A stretch of DNA of 64,000 bases from Lepas anatifera (GCA_034440635.1 JAOTON010002194.1:372001-436000), one strand, 5' to 3'; shown: positions 30,106 through 41,923, counted from the first letter of the stretch. A program made the numbers and translations. Notes: generated by a model from the letters alone, not told the origin.

Positions 30106-33100
30106 TTAACCAGGATCAAATATTATCGTAAAGTCAATGTCTCTAAGATAGGACAGCACCCGTTCAACCATACTGGAGTCACGGCCGATCAATTCTAAGA
30201 GTGTGGACTCCTGCCGGTGCACGCCAAAATGCAAAGACCTGCGTCTAGCATATTCCAGACATGAGACCAGCACGTGTCGGACCGACAGGGGCGCCGCACA
30301 TCGCTGACATTGTGGTCGAGGTTCGCCGCATAACAGATATCGGTGAGTGGCCAGCGTGTGGCCAGTCCGCAATCGACACAACGCCACCTCCTCACGGCGG
30401 TTAGGCCGCAGCGAGGATGGCCACTCACCGATCTCAGGTTTGATAACTTTCAACTTGTTATTTATTATATTATTCCATTGTTCTTGCCATACACTGCGAA
30501 GGTGGGTACATATATATGGGTACAAATCTCTAGCGGGGATTCGTTGCGCACGCCTGCAGGGCCTACGGGAAGCACGTCGGGCCGCTGCGTCTGCCACTTC
30601 ATTCAATTGTATTCCAACATGACTTGGGATCCAGCAGAGTGTTACATACTTTCCCAGTCTGGCAAGGCGGGTTAAGCGCAGGACAATGTTTAAAACAAGT
30701 CCATCACTTGGGTTGAAACCACTCACAGCTTGAATGCTGCTAAGGCTATCGGTGAAAATAACGTATTTCGTGGCATCACTAACTTCGATAAAGCATAGAG
30801 CCTTATCCAAGGCGGTGAGTTCAGAGGTGAAAACCGATGCAAAAGATGAAAGTGAGAAATTTCTTGTTACTGTATCCGTAACAAAAGCGCATCCCACTCC
30901 AATATCAGTTTTTGATCCGTCAGTGTAGAACGACACATGATCTGCATATTGTGCAATGTGTTCGAGCGCCAATTGTTTAAATTCAGTAGGGATAGTATCG
31001 GATTTGGTTTTCCCTGCGAGAGTCATGTCGGTTTTTGGGCAGATAAGTTCCCAAGGAGGGATGTCTGAAAGCACGCTATGAGTCACAACACTCGGCTGGA
31101 TACCACTTTCGGCCGAGAAACGTTGGACGCGTACGCCCAGTGGGATTCCTCTTTGCACGTTCACAAACAGCCGTAGCATGTTCCGCGAAAAAACTGCGTT
31201 ATATGTTGGGTGTGACGGAGACTGAGCCAGCTTACAGGCGTAACGCTGCCCGAGCAGGCGCCGTCGCAATGCGAGAGGTGGTTCATTTGCTTCCACCAAC
31301 AAGCTGGAGCACGGTGTTGTCCTAAACGCACCTGTGGCCACTCGGAGTGCACTATGGTGAATCGTATCTAAACAGCGTTTAGCTGATTCCGACGCAGAAT
31401 CGTATACAAAACAGGCGTAATCCATCTTGGAACGAACAAGAGACCGATAGAGAATGAGAAGTGTCTTCCTGTCCGCTCCGTACGATAGACGAGATGCACA
31501 TTTCAAGGCATTCAATGATTTAAAACACTTGTCACGTATATTCCTAATGTGTGCGTTGTATGTCAGCCGTTTATCAAACGTTACTCCGAGAAACTTTGCT
31601 GTCGGTTGGAAAGTGATAGTTTTACCGCGCAACGATACCATAGGTTCCGGACAGGTCCTGCGCCTGCGACAGAAATGAACACCAGCGGTTTTTTCGGTCG
31701 AAAAATATAATCCATTTTTACTACTCCAGCGTTCCAGATGGTTCACGGCCAGCTGGAGCTGACGGGAAAGTGCCGGCGTTGTTGAAGCCTTTGCCCATAC
31801 TGCGATGTCGTCCACGAAAATGGATGCCTGAATGGAAGGTGGGAGTGAATGTGTGACGTCATTTATGGCCAGAGCGAAGAGGCAGATACTAGAGACGCTC
31901 CCCTGCGGAATGCCTTCTTCTTGATAAAAGGTGTTTGAGTATGTACCACCTACTCTGACACGGAACGTCCTATCAGTCAAAAATTTTTCATAAAGAGCCC
32001 CATCTGACCTCTGATACCACACTTATACAACTTTAAAAGGATACCATGTCGCCACGCTGTATCATAAGCGGCAATGGCGTCAAAGAAGACGGCTCCCAGG
32101 TGACGCCTCTCTTTAAATGCAATTCGCACTGAGGTGTCAAGTGATACCAAGTGGTCCACCGTACTGCGGCCTCTACGAAACCCACACTGGTTGTTATTGA
32201 TGATGCCCCGGCTTTCCAAATACCAAACGAGTCTTACATTCACCATTTTTTCGAACAACTTGCACATGCACGAGGTAAGCGAGATCGGCCTAAAGTGCAA
32301 AGGGTCCAATCCAGATTTACCAGGTTTAAGGATTGGTATCACTATAGCCTCCCGCCACGCCGGTATAAATTCGCCGGACTCCCACATCATATTGAATGAG
32401 GCCAGCAGTACCCTGAGTGCGCTCTGCGATAGTGCTTTAAACATATCATTGTGAATTAAATCCGGGCCCTCGGCCACAGGGTGGAGCCCACGAATGGCTG
32501 CCGCTAGCTCATGCAAGGTAAAGGGCTTATTGTATGACAGTGTGCTAGTGGTTCCAAAATGTATACTTTTCTGTTCAGCTAGGGTTTTATATCGCATAAA
32601 TGAGACATCCTCCCTAACTGAACTACAGCGCTGTGCAATCGCATTTCCTATACAGTCGGCTACTTCTGTTGGATTGAATATATTCCTACCACCAATCTGC
32701 AGAGTTGGTAGTGGTGTGGAGACCGACCTACCTTCGATACGGCGGATTTGACCAAACACTTGAGACAATGGCGTAAATCGATTCAGTTTACCTACGTATT
32801 CTCTCCAACATTTTCTCTTAGCTTGTTTTATTGTGCGCCTGCAGGCGGCTCGAGATTTCCGATACATATTTAAGTTTTGCTGAGTGGAATTTCGTTTAAA
32901 CTGTCTGTAAGCGCGCCGCCGCTCTCGGACAGCGTCACGGCATTCCATGCTCCACCACGGTACCGGTGGTCGCCGAGGGTTTTTTGATGTTCGCGGTATA
33001 GAAGCATAAGCAGCGTCTCGGAGGATAGCTGTAAATTGGTCGACTGTGAACGGTGTTTGGGTTGAAAAGGTTTCCAAATAGTCATCCACGAGGGAGCTAA

Positions 33101-33815
33101 ATAAGGACATATCAGCATTTTTCATCTTCCAACGTTGCGGTCTCGTGCCTAAAACAGATGTGTTGTCACAAGTCACTAAAACAGGGAAATGGTCACTTCC
33201 CATGGGGTCACTGCACACAGCCCAGCTAAACAGAGCAGATAGCTCTGGGCTGCAAAGGCTAAGATCCAATGCCGATTCCCGACCGGATGGAATAGTAAGA
33301 TGTGTTGGTGCTCCGGTGTTTAAAATACAAAGGCTCACACCCTGGATAAAATGATCGAGGTGCCGACCCCGAGAGTTAATATCTTCACACCCCCAAGCGG
33401 TGTGGTGAGCATTAAAGTCTCCCAAGAGAAGGATGGGCGGTGGTAGCTCAGATATAAGCAAATTTAGTTCACGAGTGGGCATGTCTACCCCAGGGGGTAG
33501 GTATATAGAGCAGAGCGAAATCTGCCTTCGAGCGATATATATACGTGCTGCCACGGCTTGCAGCCGTGTTTGGAGTGATATTTGCTTTGCTGGTATATAA
33601 TTATTGATTGCGAGAAGAACACCACCGTGGGCGACTGGGTTACGTTCTAAATCCTTTCGAAATATTGAAAAACCTGTAAGGGAGAAAGGGAACTCGGCTG
33701 AGAGTTTAGTTTCTTGCAGGCATATAGCTGCCAGTCCCCTGGATCTTATAAAAGCCTGGAGATCCCCGGCGCTAGTGCGAATTCCACGACAGTTCCACTG
33801 CAGAAACGTGTTAAT
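30106..33815 (-). pseudogene. Element H ORF2: endonuclease, reverse transcriptase, RNase H
   Basis: Starts around FLQWNCRGIRT (33812) with no clear ATG. EEP: LQETKLS, LLGDFNAHHTAWG and GSDHFPV. Reverse transcriptase: GIPQGSVSSI and FVDDIAVW. RNase H: FYTDGSK, TSELTAL, FTDSLSS and IPSHVGI. C-terminal CQRCAAPLSVRHVLVSC, ending IIFDPG at 30106. One frameshift near 32000, inside an A/T homopolymer (KNF|LTDRTF), is the only break; about 1,240 codons in all. Confidence 0.85.
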
Positions 33816-33829
33816 GATGGGGGTGGAAG

Positions 33830-33950
33830 TTAGGGTGAGCGCCTACCAGAGCAGCTACTTGCTATTTCCAGTATGGGCCTCCTTGCCCATAGGTTTTCTT
33901 TTGGGGGCGCAGAGGGCACCCCACTTTGCCTGGGTCGAGACGATGCCCCA
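33830..33950 (-). pseudogene. Element H ORF1, last codons after the G insertion
   Basis: RPRQSGVPSAPPKENLWARR continues the ORF1 frame interrupted at 37390 (GTSRPGASS). Stop at 33830. Confidence 0.75.
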
Positions 33951-36900
33951 TCATCATCATTGTTGGGGTTTTTGGGCGCACCGACAGCTGGGTCATATGG
34001 CGCCCATAACATTAAATGAAGTACTGTGAGGGCTGCAACAGGTCAGGTGCTAATAAAAAGGAGGTTTATACGTAAAAAGTACTAACCCTGTGGTGTTACC
34101 ATTTGTGTGTGTCTGCTACAGAAATGAAGTGAGAAGAAAAAAACTACGAGGGTGAATAAATGACATTGAATGCGATACTCTTTAAAAAAGCCGATATTGT
34201 TGCCACATCGACTGACGGCGACTCACCAATAAGGGACCCGAGTGAAAAATCTGCGGGGAAGTGAGCCCTCCTCTCAATCTCAAAGTCCCCGCAGTCAGTG
34301 AGAACATGCTTAACAGAGAGGTGTTCCCCACATCGCGGGCACTCCGGTGGCTCCTCTCCTCTCAGAAGGAACGAGTGAGTGGAGTGAGTGTGTCCTATAC
34401 GCAATCTGGCTAAAACAACCTCGTCCGTTCTGCACCTGGCATTGGCCGATGACCACGCGCCGATCCTGGGCTTCACAAGGCGCAATTTGGAGCCCTTGGG
34501 ATCATTGTCCCATCTCCGTTGCCAAGACTCGAATGCATACTGCCTGATGGCAGGGAAACAGTCAGAGTAAGGCACTTTTATTCCTGACGGCACGATACCC
34601 CGTGACGCATCCTTCGCCGCAGTGTCACATTGCTCATTGCCAGGCACTCCCACGTGGCTGGGCACCCATGCCAGTGTTAATTGTTTTTGTTGGCAGTGTG
34701 CTCTGTGCATCTTATTCCGAATAAGTTCCAGAATATATGACGATGAGGGGTGAAAATCAAATGATGTTAGTGCTTGCAAAGACGACAATGAGTCAGTAAA
34801 TACAACGTATTTGCGTCTCCTCGACCGTAACACCTGGTCTAAAACTCGGAAGATAGCGTAAAGTTCAGCAGTAAAAACTGATGCTGTCACAGGGAGTGTA
34901 TAACGTTGTTCAATTCCATCACTTACATACGCACATCCGACACCGCTCTCCGTCTTAGATCCGTCTGTATAATATATCTCAAAACCTGAATACATGTCAT
35001 TTACGTGTTCCCAGAAAATCTGCCGGACCGCAACAGGCGGCAGATTCTTGATCTTAACAAGCAAACTGGTGTCCACCTGAGGCTCTGGGAGAGTCCATGG
35101 TTCTAATAAGGGATTCTGGAAAGTCTCAACCTGTTCACAGTCAACTCCTGCTTCCCTCAGCCACGCTCCAATTCTGAGACCAGGGTGTCTGTTTCGGGAT
35201 AGATTTTCTTCCGAGTGTCTGATGTCATCAGAGAATAGCTTACTGTATGTTGGATGGTTTGGAGACTGTTTTATTTTTAGAGCGTATTTCATCGCAAGGA
35301 CACGACGTCGCAAGTCTAACGGCATCTCGTTTGCCTCGACGAGTATGCTGGCGGTAGGCGATGTGCGGAATGCACCGATGATAATTCGAATGGCATGGTG
35401 ATGAATGGTATTTAGCATAGATTTTGCTGTCTCCGTGGCTGAATCGTATACCATGCAGCCATATTCAATTTTTGATCGGATTAGCGATCGGTACAACATC
35501 AAAAGTGTTTTTCTGTCTGCGCCATACTTTAACTTAGTTATAACCTTCAGAATGTTCAGATCCTTGAAGCACCTTTCCCTTACAACCTTAAAGTGGTTTA
35601 TATAAGTCAACTTAGAGTCAAAAGTCAGGCCCAGGAACCGTGCATGTGCGACTACCTGGATTCTTTCTCCATACATAGTTAATGTGGGATCATCACACGG
35701 ACTGCGTCTGCGGCAAAAATGTATACATTTCGTTTTTGTCGTTGAGAATTGTAGACCATTTTTGGAGCTCCACCGCTGCAACTTTGTGAGTCCGAGCTGT
35801 AGCTGCCTTTCTGCAGCGGCTGTGGACGACGCCGTTACCCACATGCTGAAATCGTCTACGAATAGAGCTGTGTTGATATTACGTGGTAGGTTATGTGATA
35901 TGTCGTTGATTGCGATAGCGAACATGGTCACAGAGATCACGCTACCTTGGGCCGTTCCGCTTCCCTGCGCTCGCTCCTCTGACTGCACGCTACCTATCCT
36001 GAATCTAAACCGACGGCTTCGCAAGAAATTTGAGAGAAACCAGCCCATATGACCCCGTATGCCCAATCCGAACACCTTTTTCAGGATGCCATGCCTCCAT
36101 ACCGAATCATAGGCCTGCTTTACGTCGTAGAAAATAGCTATTGTGTGTTGTTTTTCAGAGAACCCTTTACGGATATCAGCATCGAGAGAAAGAAGATGGT
36201 CGACAGTACTTCTGCCTCGGCGAAAACCACACTGGACGTTCGAAAGCAGTTGATTGGTCTCCAAGAACCACACGAGCCTAGTATTAACCATTCTTTCAAG
36301 CAGCTTACACACACAGGAGGTGAGAGATATCGGGCGAAAGTCATCAGGAGACACTCCTGGCTTTCCTGGCTTAAGGATTGGTATTATGGTGGCCTCGCGC
36401 CACTGGTCTGGGAAGTCATCCTGCGTCCATATATAGTTAAATATGTCAAGCAGTGATACAAGAGAGCAGTCAGGGGCGTGCCGCAACATCTCGTAGGTAA
36501 TTGTGTCAGGTCCCGGAGATACGTTTTTTGTATTGTTTAGTGCAGCCCGGAGTTCACGCATTGAAAAAGGAATGTTGTATGTAGCCGAACTGTCGTTACC
36601 AAAATTAATCGGTGTTCTCTCTTCTCGCTCCCGAAAGCGAACAAACTCGAGATCCTGGGACTCCCTGCTACATCTTGCCTCGAATGCTGTAGCCATACGG
36701 TCAGCCACTGCCTGTGGATTGCTAATTTTGACGCCGTTTTCCTCTAATACTGTGGCAGGTGTTGATCGATGCTTTCCTTGTATACTTTGAATACGAGACC
36801 AGACCTGTGTAGATGGAGTAAAACGGTTGATTGTATTGACATATGCCACCCACCATCTCCTTTTAGAGTTAACAACTATACGTCGCGCCAACGCTCTCGC

Positions 36901-37389
36901 GCGCCTAAACGTTATTATGTTAGGCGTCGTTGTGTGTCTTTTAAGTACTCTGTAAGCCCGTTTCCTTTCTAAAATCGCTTGTCGGCATTCGTGGTTCCAC
37001 CAGGGGACAGGAGTTCGTTTGGGTTTGCCGGAAGTCATTGGGATAAAACGTTTGGCTGCTGAGAGAATCATGTCATTAAAATGCTTTACTGCTGCCGTTG
37101 CCGAACCCTCAGCACTTACATCCAAGGGGCCACATGCGCCCCGGAAGCCCTCCCAGTCAGCCCTTCGGAGGTTCCACCGGGATGGCAGAACCAGCGGTGC
37201 AGCCGACCGGGCTGAACGGATGTTTATTGGAAAGTGGTCACTCCCATGGAGGTCTTCAAGGGTGCACCAGCTGAGCTGGGTAAAGAGTGAAGGTGAGCAG
37301 ACAGAGAGGTCTATAGCCGAGAGCGATCCAGAAGGCAGGGTAAAGTGAGTGGGACGACCAGTGTTCAGCAGGCAGAGAGAGTTGAGATG
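33951..37389 (-). mobile_element. Element G: 5'-truncated I-group LINE inserted in H
   Basis: Flanked by the 13-14 bp duplication GAGACGATGCCCC (33937-33949 and 37390-37402). The 3' end has GGGCGCCATATGACC...GGTGCGCCC and an (ATG)n tail. The 5' end is cut within the endonuclease domain, typical of incomplete target-primed reverse transcription. It is the innermost, and so among the youngest, insertions. Confidence 0.9.
34144..37389 (-). CDS. Element G ORF2 fragment, intact 1,082 codons
   Basis: Stop-free from the truncation point HLNSLCLLNTG (37389) to the TAG after FNVIYSPS (34144). It holds the second half of the EEP endonuclease (GSDHFP), the whole reverse transcriptase (GTAQGSVISV, FVDDFSMW), RNase H (YYTDGSK, AELYAIF, FTDSLSS, PSHVGVPGNE) and the C-terminal CPRCGEHLSVKHVLTDC knuckle. 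No frameshift, unlike every older ORF2 here. Without the endonuclease N-terminus and promoter it should not be autonomous. Confidence 0.85.
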   Translation of the reverse strand, partial: HLNSLCLLNTGRPTHFTLPSGSLSAIDLSVCSPSLFTQLSWCTLEDLHGSDHFPINIRSARSAAPLVLPSRWNLRRADWEGFRGACGPLDVSAEGSATAAVKHFNDMILSAAKRFIPMTSGKPKRTPVPWWNHECRQAILERKRAYRVLKRHTTTPNIITFRRARALARRIVVNSKRRWWVAYVNTINRFTPSTQVWSRIQSIQGKHRSTPATVLEENGVKISNPQAVADRMATAFEARCSRESQDLEFVRFREREERTPINFGNDSSATYNIPFSMRELRAALNNTKNVSPGPDTITYEMLRHAPDCSLVSLLDIFNYIWTQDDFPDQWREATIIPILKPGKPGVSPDDFRPISLTSCVCKLLERMVNTRLVWFLETNQLLSNVQCGFRRGRSTVDHLLSLDADIRKGFSEKQHTIAIFYDVKQAYDSVWRHGILKKVFGLGIRGHMGWFLSNFLRSRRFRFRIGSVQSEERAQGSGTAQGSVISVTMFAIAINDISHNLPRNINTALFVDDFSMWVTASSTAAAERQLQLGLTKLQRWSSKNGLQFSTTKTKCIHFCRRRSPCDDPTLTMYGERIQVVAHARFLGLTFDSKLTYINHFKVVRERCFKDLNILKVITKLKYGADRKTLLMLYRSLIRSKIEYGCMVYDSATETAKSMLNTIHHHAIRIIIGAFRTSPTASILVEANEMPLDLRRRVLAMKYALKIKQSPNHPTYSKLFSDDIRHSEENLSRNRHPGLRIGAWLREAGVDCEQVETFQNPLLEPWTLPEPQVDTSLLVKIKNLPPVAVRQIFWEHVNDMYSGFEIYYTDGSKTESGVGCAYVSDGIEQRYTLPVTASVFTAELYAIFRVLDQVLRSRRRKYVVFTDSLSSLQALTSFDFHPSSSYILELIRNKMHRAHCQQKQLTLAWVPSHVGVPGNEQCDTAAKDASRGIVPSGIKVPYSDCFPAIRQYAFESWQRRWDNDPKGSKLRLVKPRIGAWSSANARCRTDEVVLARLRIGHTHSTHSFLLRGEEPPECPRCGEHLSVKHVLTDCGDFEIERRAHFPADFSLGSLIGESPSVDVATISAFLKSIAFNVIYSPS

Positions 37390-37403
37390 GAGACGATGCC
37401 CCA

Positions 37404-38936
37404 GGCCTAGATGTCCCTATTGATGCTGCTCGGGCTTTAGAAGGTTGTGGCTGGCCTGGAGGAGTCCCGGATGCCACACGTTTGGTGGGAGATCTTCCCC
37501 TAGTGCTATCCTCCCTCCGTGACCCCTCAAACTGCTTCCTGACAGCCGCAACCGACGTCGGCGGCGGTGGGGGTGGCGGAGGTGGCTGATTATCGGACAG
37601 AGGAGAAAAGGCAGGAGTAGAGGGCTGACCGTCAACAGAGATTTCAACGGGGGCTGGACTGGGGACGGCAGTTGACGTCGCTTCCCACCCCTGCCCACCG
37701 TCGTCCAGCCCTCAGTCGCAGGAGGGGGGTCAGGCTCCGGTGTCGCCAAGGGCACCCTTTGCCTCGGAGTGGCGGGAGTCTCAGACGGGGTGTTGGGGGC
37801 AGGAGTGGTCCCCTGCTCTCCGCCCCCACCCCAGCCGGGGCCACGGGCGGCGGGGGAGGGGCGGGAGGGATGGGTGGAGGAGGTGCCGCCTCCGGCTGTG
37901 ATGTCGGGGCGGCGGGCTGGCCAGAAATGACCAGCCCCATCCTCCCTGCCAGGCGGATAAAGTCCGCCAGGGTCAGGGAACGGATGACCTCCTCCGGGGT
38001 CATCCGCGGTGTCGGCGTCCTTGAAGACGCCGCTACGGTGGGTGCTGTACTACGTACTGCCTCTGCATAAGAACTCCGAGGGTGGGAGGCCTCGTAGGTA
38101 TCCTTTGCAGCTCTGAATGGGATGCGCTTTGTAACCATAATGGAAAGTATTTCTTTTTCTGTCTTCATACGTGGACAATTTTTGTCGCCTGCTGAATGGG
38201 GTCCCTCACAGTTTATGCAAAACAGTTCTCGTGCATCGCATTCCCTTCCATCGTGCTCGCTTGTTCCGCATCGTTCACACACTTTCTTTCCTTTGCAGAA
38301 TTTGGCTGTGTGTCCGTAGCGCTGGCAGGAGAAGCATCGCATTGGGTTGGGGACATAGGGTCTAACTCGGACTTTAACATAACCTACATTCACATCTGTT
38401 GGTAGGTCCACACTATCGAACGTCAATATCAAAGTATCTGTCTCCTCAAGGGTCCCTCCTACTTTTCGTCGTACTCTCCTCGCTTCCACTACCCCGCTTT
38501 CCGTGAGTCCATCTACTATCTCCTCTTCAGAAACTCCTTTCAGATCAAAACATGTAATGACACCCTTTGAAAAGTTCTTAGTCTTGTGTGGTACGATAGT
38601 GACATACACAGCTACTACTTTCCTCTGGCCAGCCTCTCGCTTTGTGTATCTGAGTTCGGTTATATCAAGTGCACGCTGTGCGTCTGCAGAACTACTGAGC
38701 TCCACCTCCAGGACACCGTCCCGAAGGCAGCTACATCGCATCACCTTACCCAGTCGGTCGCATGCCTCCTTGCGTTGGAACGGTGAAAGTGACGATAGGG
38801 TGGAGTCCACACCCCGAATCATCACAACTCGTGGATGGGAGGGCTTCGGAGTGACCCTTTGAGAGCCGGCAGTTTCGTTCTCACCACCCCGATGGGGGAG
38901 GGGAGGGGAAGGGTTTGCGGTGTTGAGTGTATCCAT
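37404..38936 (-). pseudogene. Element H ORF1 (gag-like, CCHC knuckles)
   Basis: Starts MDTLNTANPSPPLPH at 38936. Contains CFSCQRYGHTAKFCKGKKVC, a further CERCGTSEHDGREC knuckle and CINCEGPHSAGDKNC. The Pro-rich tail is broken by frameshifts near 37755 and 37500-37620 before running into G. Clearly diverged from B and E ORF1 although the same architecture. Confidence 0.8.
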
Positions 38937-40060
38937 GAGAAAGTTATTAAATTCAGCCAGCCACGTGCGCCCCCTTCCGACGAGGGTGCTACGAGGCGAG
39001 ACGACGCACGGGCTGGCTATACGGGGGAAACGCCGCCGTTACAGAGGGGGAGAGAGACTCACCAAACCCCCCTGCCCCAACGACGGTCCCCCCTTGCACC
39101 TAGCCTAGACGACCCCGGGCGGGGCCCGGACACCCCACCCTCCCCGGGTGAAGTTGGGACCTCACCCAAGGAGGGAGGGGCAGCCGAGCCCCACCAAAGG
39201 CCGACAGACTTTTACAATGCTGCTTCTCTTGTCGATGCCCTCAAGAGTTCCCCGCCCTTGCGGAAATCCAGACCAAAGTAGAGTGTTGCTAGAGGACGAC
39301 GAACGAACACAGCGCCTCCCTCAGCTCAGCTACCAGGACTCCTTCATCCCGGGGTACGGGTCGGTGCGCAGCTCACCTTAAAAAGACAGGCGCCCTCGCA
39401 CGGCCTCATCGGAGCAGGCGACTACCACCTGCTCGTCACAACTGATTCCCGGCTGGTCCGAGAGAAGCGAGCCCCCGGCCCGCAGGGCCGGCGATTAGAG
39501 GAATCCAATCGCCAGCCACACGAGCCGGAGGCCCACATACACCCAGACCATCCAGGAATCATAGGCACGTGCAAGGACGCCCATGATACTGGGATAATGT
39601 GGGTAACTGGGAAGTTATGAGTTGGGAAAGGAAGAGGGTCGGTCTGTGCTGTCCAGCCCAGACACGCGCCGCATGCGACCGAGGTGTCCACACTCAAGAC
39701 GAGCAAGAGTGCACACACCCCCGCCACCCGCGGAGACACGCCGGGCCAGACAACGCAGACAGTGGGCAGGAGGGGTGTTTAGGAGTGGGCAGAAAGGATA
39801 CGGGTGGAAAGGCATGGAGAGACAAGGAAATAAGGAAAGAAGAGGAAAAGGAACAAGGAGTTGGTGGGATTTGAATTTAGGAAGGCCAAGAAAGGATGAG
39901 GATGGCAGTTTGGATTTAGCCTCTCGCCCGAAGGCGGGAGGCGAAACCCATCCTGCCAACTGGGGTCGCGGGTGTCGTCACATCCCGTACCCAATTATCC
40001 ATGTGCCGGACCAGTCAGCAGGTGCCAACTAGTCCAGCAGATGAAAATCGGTCCCCTGCG
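38937..40060 (-). promoter_or_regulatory. Element H 5' UTR (shared module)
   Basis: Nearly identical to the B and E leaders over about 1.1 kb, including the 105-codon sense frame (39422-39739). The identity stops close to the ORF1 start. Confidence 0.75.
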
Positions 40061-40905
40061 GTGAAACTTTTCTTTTTGGGCCTCCTTGGCCTCGCTCAGT
40101 TTAGGGCACAGCCTGCTCCATGCCTCATGATCGCTTCCACATCCGGCGCACTTAGGTTTTTCTGCTTCACACGATTTAGAGCTGTGGCCTATCTCGGAGC
40201 ACCTCCCGCAACGTTCCCTACCTCTGCAGTTGCCAGCGATATGGCCAAATGACTGGCACTTGAAGCACCTGATGGGGCTGGGAACAAAGGGACGGACCTT
40301 AATGGACATCCAGCCTACTCGTACTTTCTCTGGCAGGGTTGTTCCTGGAAAGACAAGCAAAAACGTGCCGTTCTCTGTCTCCTGGCTTTCTCCTCTCCGC
40401 AGCATTCTTTTGACATCTGACACGCCCTGATCTCTGAGACCTAACAGAATCTCCTCCGCCGGAACATCGCGTAAGTCTCTGCAGCTGATTACGCCTCTGC
40501 AGCTGTTTTTTGTCGCGTGGGGCGTGACCTTGACCGGTACAGACAGTGGCCTGCTGGTTGTGCGGATTTCCAAGGAGGAGGTTGCGAGCAGCTTTTTAGC
40601 GTCGCGCTCGCTTCCCACTTCGACCTCGACTCGTCCTTTCGCTTGTCTGTAGGTCCGTTTTGGATGGAACATCCGCAGAGCTTCATGGATCTGGAACGGG
40701 TTGATCTTTACCGTCCTATCCTCAAAGTCAATGACAAAAGTCATGGGGATAGACAGCTCTGGTCGTGTACGCGCGGGGGTTCGGCTTCCGAAAGTTCAAT
40801 CGCAGCGGTGGTGTCAGTGGGTGGACGAGAGATGGTCGGTGTCGAGGCGGGGGTCGGAGTTCGTGCGGTCGGTTCGGTGGGTGTACGAGCGAGAAAAGAA
40901 GACAT
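40061..40905 (-). pseudogene. Element F ORF1, N-terminal part with zinc knuckles
   Basis: Probable start MSSFLARTPTEPTAR at 40905. A frameshift near 40760 leads to the long frame MTFVIDFEDRTVKINPF. Knuckles: CFKCQSFGHIAGNCRGRERC, then CSEIGHSSKSC and CAGCGSDHEAWSRLC. Interrupted by H at 40061 (QKEKFH). Confidence 0.75.
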
Positions 40906-41923
40906 GGTGAGTCGGTTTACCTTCGGCCCCCCGGGTTGCCAGCTGTCAATAGCTGGGCCCGGGGGCTGGTACAGTGCCTACGGGGGCAGGTGCGCCCGTC
41001 TCAGAGGGGCGAGAGATACTCACACAACCCCTCCGATCAGAACGCACCCACCCCCTTGACGCCATCAGCCCAGTGAGCCGGCAGGGCGATGAGTCGGGAC
41101 GGAGCAAAAACGCGGCAGCCCTCACGCAGCGGAGACTGCGGTCCACCAGGCGCGCAACAGGCCGGGGCCTCGAAAAACGACGGTTTCCGACACCCCGGCC
41201 CGCGTCGCGCCCGGCAAGAACTATCACAGCCCCCACCGCGAAGGGCGCCGCGCCGCACGCCCGAAACATAATCCCCCCTGCTCAGCTGGACCGAGCGACA
41301 GTGCCCGTAGACACTGCCGCGTAGCTAGGCCGCCCGCGGCAGCCTACGGACGGCTTACCCCCGGTTGGATCGAGATATCTGGGCCAAAGGGGGCGTGTTG
41401 GAGCCCTCGGGACTGACCCGCCCGAGGGGGACCTCAACCCCCAGGATCCCGTCAACCTCGTCGCCGGGGCTCGAGATAGGCCTCGAGTGGGCGCCTTACA
41501 CCCATAAAATGCCGAAGAAGGCAAATAACTGTGGAGCCAATAACTAAAGCGTAAAAAGAGGACAGGAACTAAAAATAATCAACAAAATAAGAAAACAAAA
41601 CCAAACAGGAGCTACATACTGGGAGGTGCAGGACAGAACTGACCCGATCCAATACGGTTACCGACCAGGTAACAAAGGGCCCGTAAGGCAGCCATCAGCA
41701 TCGTCGCGGACCTCATCATCAGAGCCACCGGCGACAGACGCCGGCTCTAACCGACCGAAGTCGGAAGAGGCGGCGGCCGTCGGAGGGCTAGAAAAGATGT
41801 ATCCGCGGCGATGCGACAAAGTGCCTCCCAAGGCTGACTGGGGCCCCGGGCGCGTCACTCCCCGTTGCTCCAATCTTTACTTGCCGGACGAATCCGGCAA
41901 ATGAAGATCGGTCCCCTGAGGGG
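40906..41923 (-). promoter_or_regulatory. Element F 5' UTR
   Basis: One-kb GC-rich leader without coding signal. Its first bases, CCCCTCAGGGGACCGATCTT, resemble the start of the unrelated B/E/H leader, but the rest does not. Confidence 0.65.

Larger units (their letters stand above)
29649..40060 (-). mobile_element. Element H: full-length I-group LINE inserted in F, carrying G
   Basis: Flanked by the 14-bp duplication GTGAAACTTTTCTT (29635-29648 and 40061-40074). Without G it is about 7.0 kb. It begins near 40060 with the CGCAGGGGACC leader and ends with GGGCGC...GCGCGCC stem, CTAAAACCAAATAAT and (CAAT)n tail. Coding sequence differs clearly from B and E although the 5' UTR is almost the same. 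Confidence 0.9.
18037..41923 (-). mobile_element. Element F: I-group LINE inserted in E, split by B and H
   Basis: F is flanked by the perfect 15-bp duplication TGAATGGGTTGAATG (18022-18036 and 41924-41938). Its own parts are 18037-20430, 27153-29648 and 40061-41923, together about 6.7 kb. It starts at 41923 with CCCCTCAGGGGACCGAT, has a GC-rich 5' UTR, an ORF1 with zinc knuckles, an ORF2, and a 3' stem-loop with a (CA)n tail instead of (GAT)n. F belongs to another family than E, B, G and H. It carries an internal deletion in ORF2 near 19590. Confidence 0.9.

Noticed and set aside
34144..40060. A single LINE from 33.95 to 40.06 kb with a deletion fusing ORF1 to ORF2
   Set aside because: The 13-bp duplication at 33937 and 37390, and the H ORF1 frame that continues at 33950, show instead that G is inserted into H.
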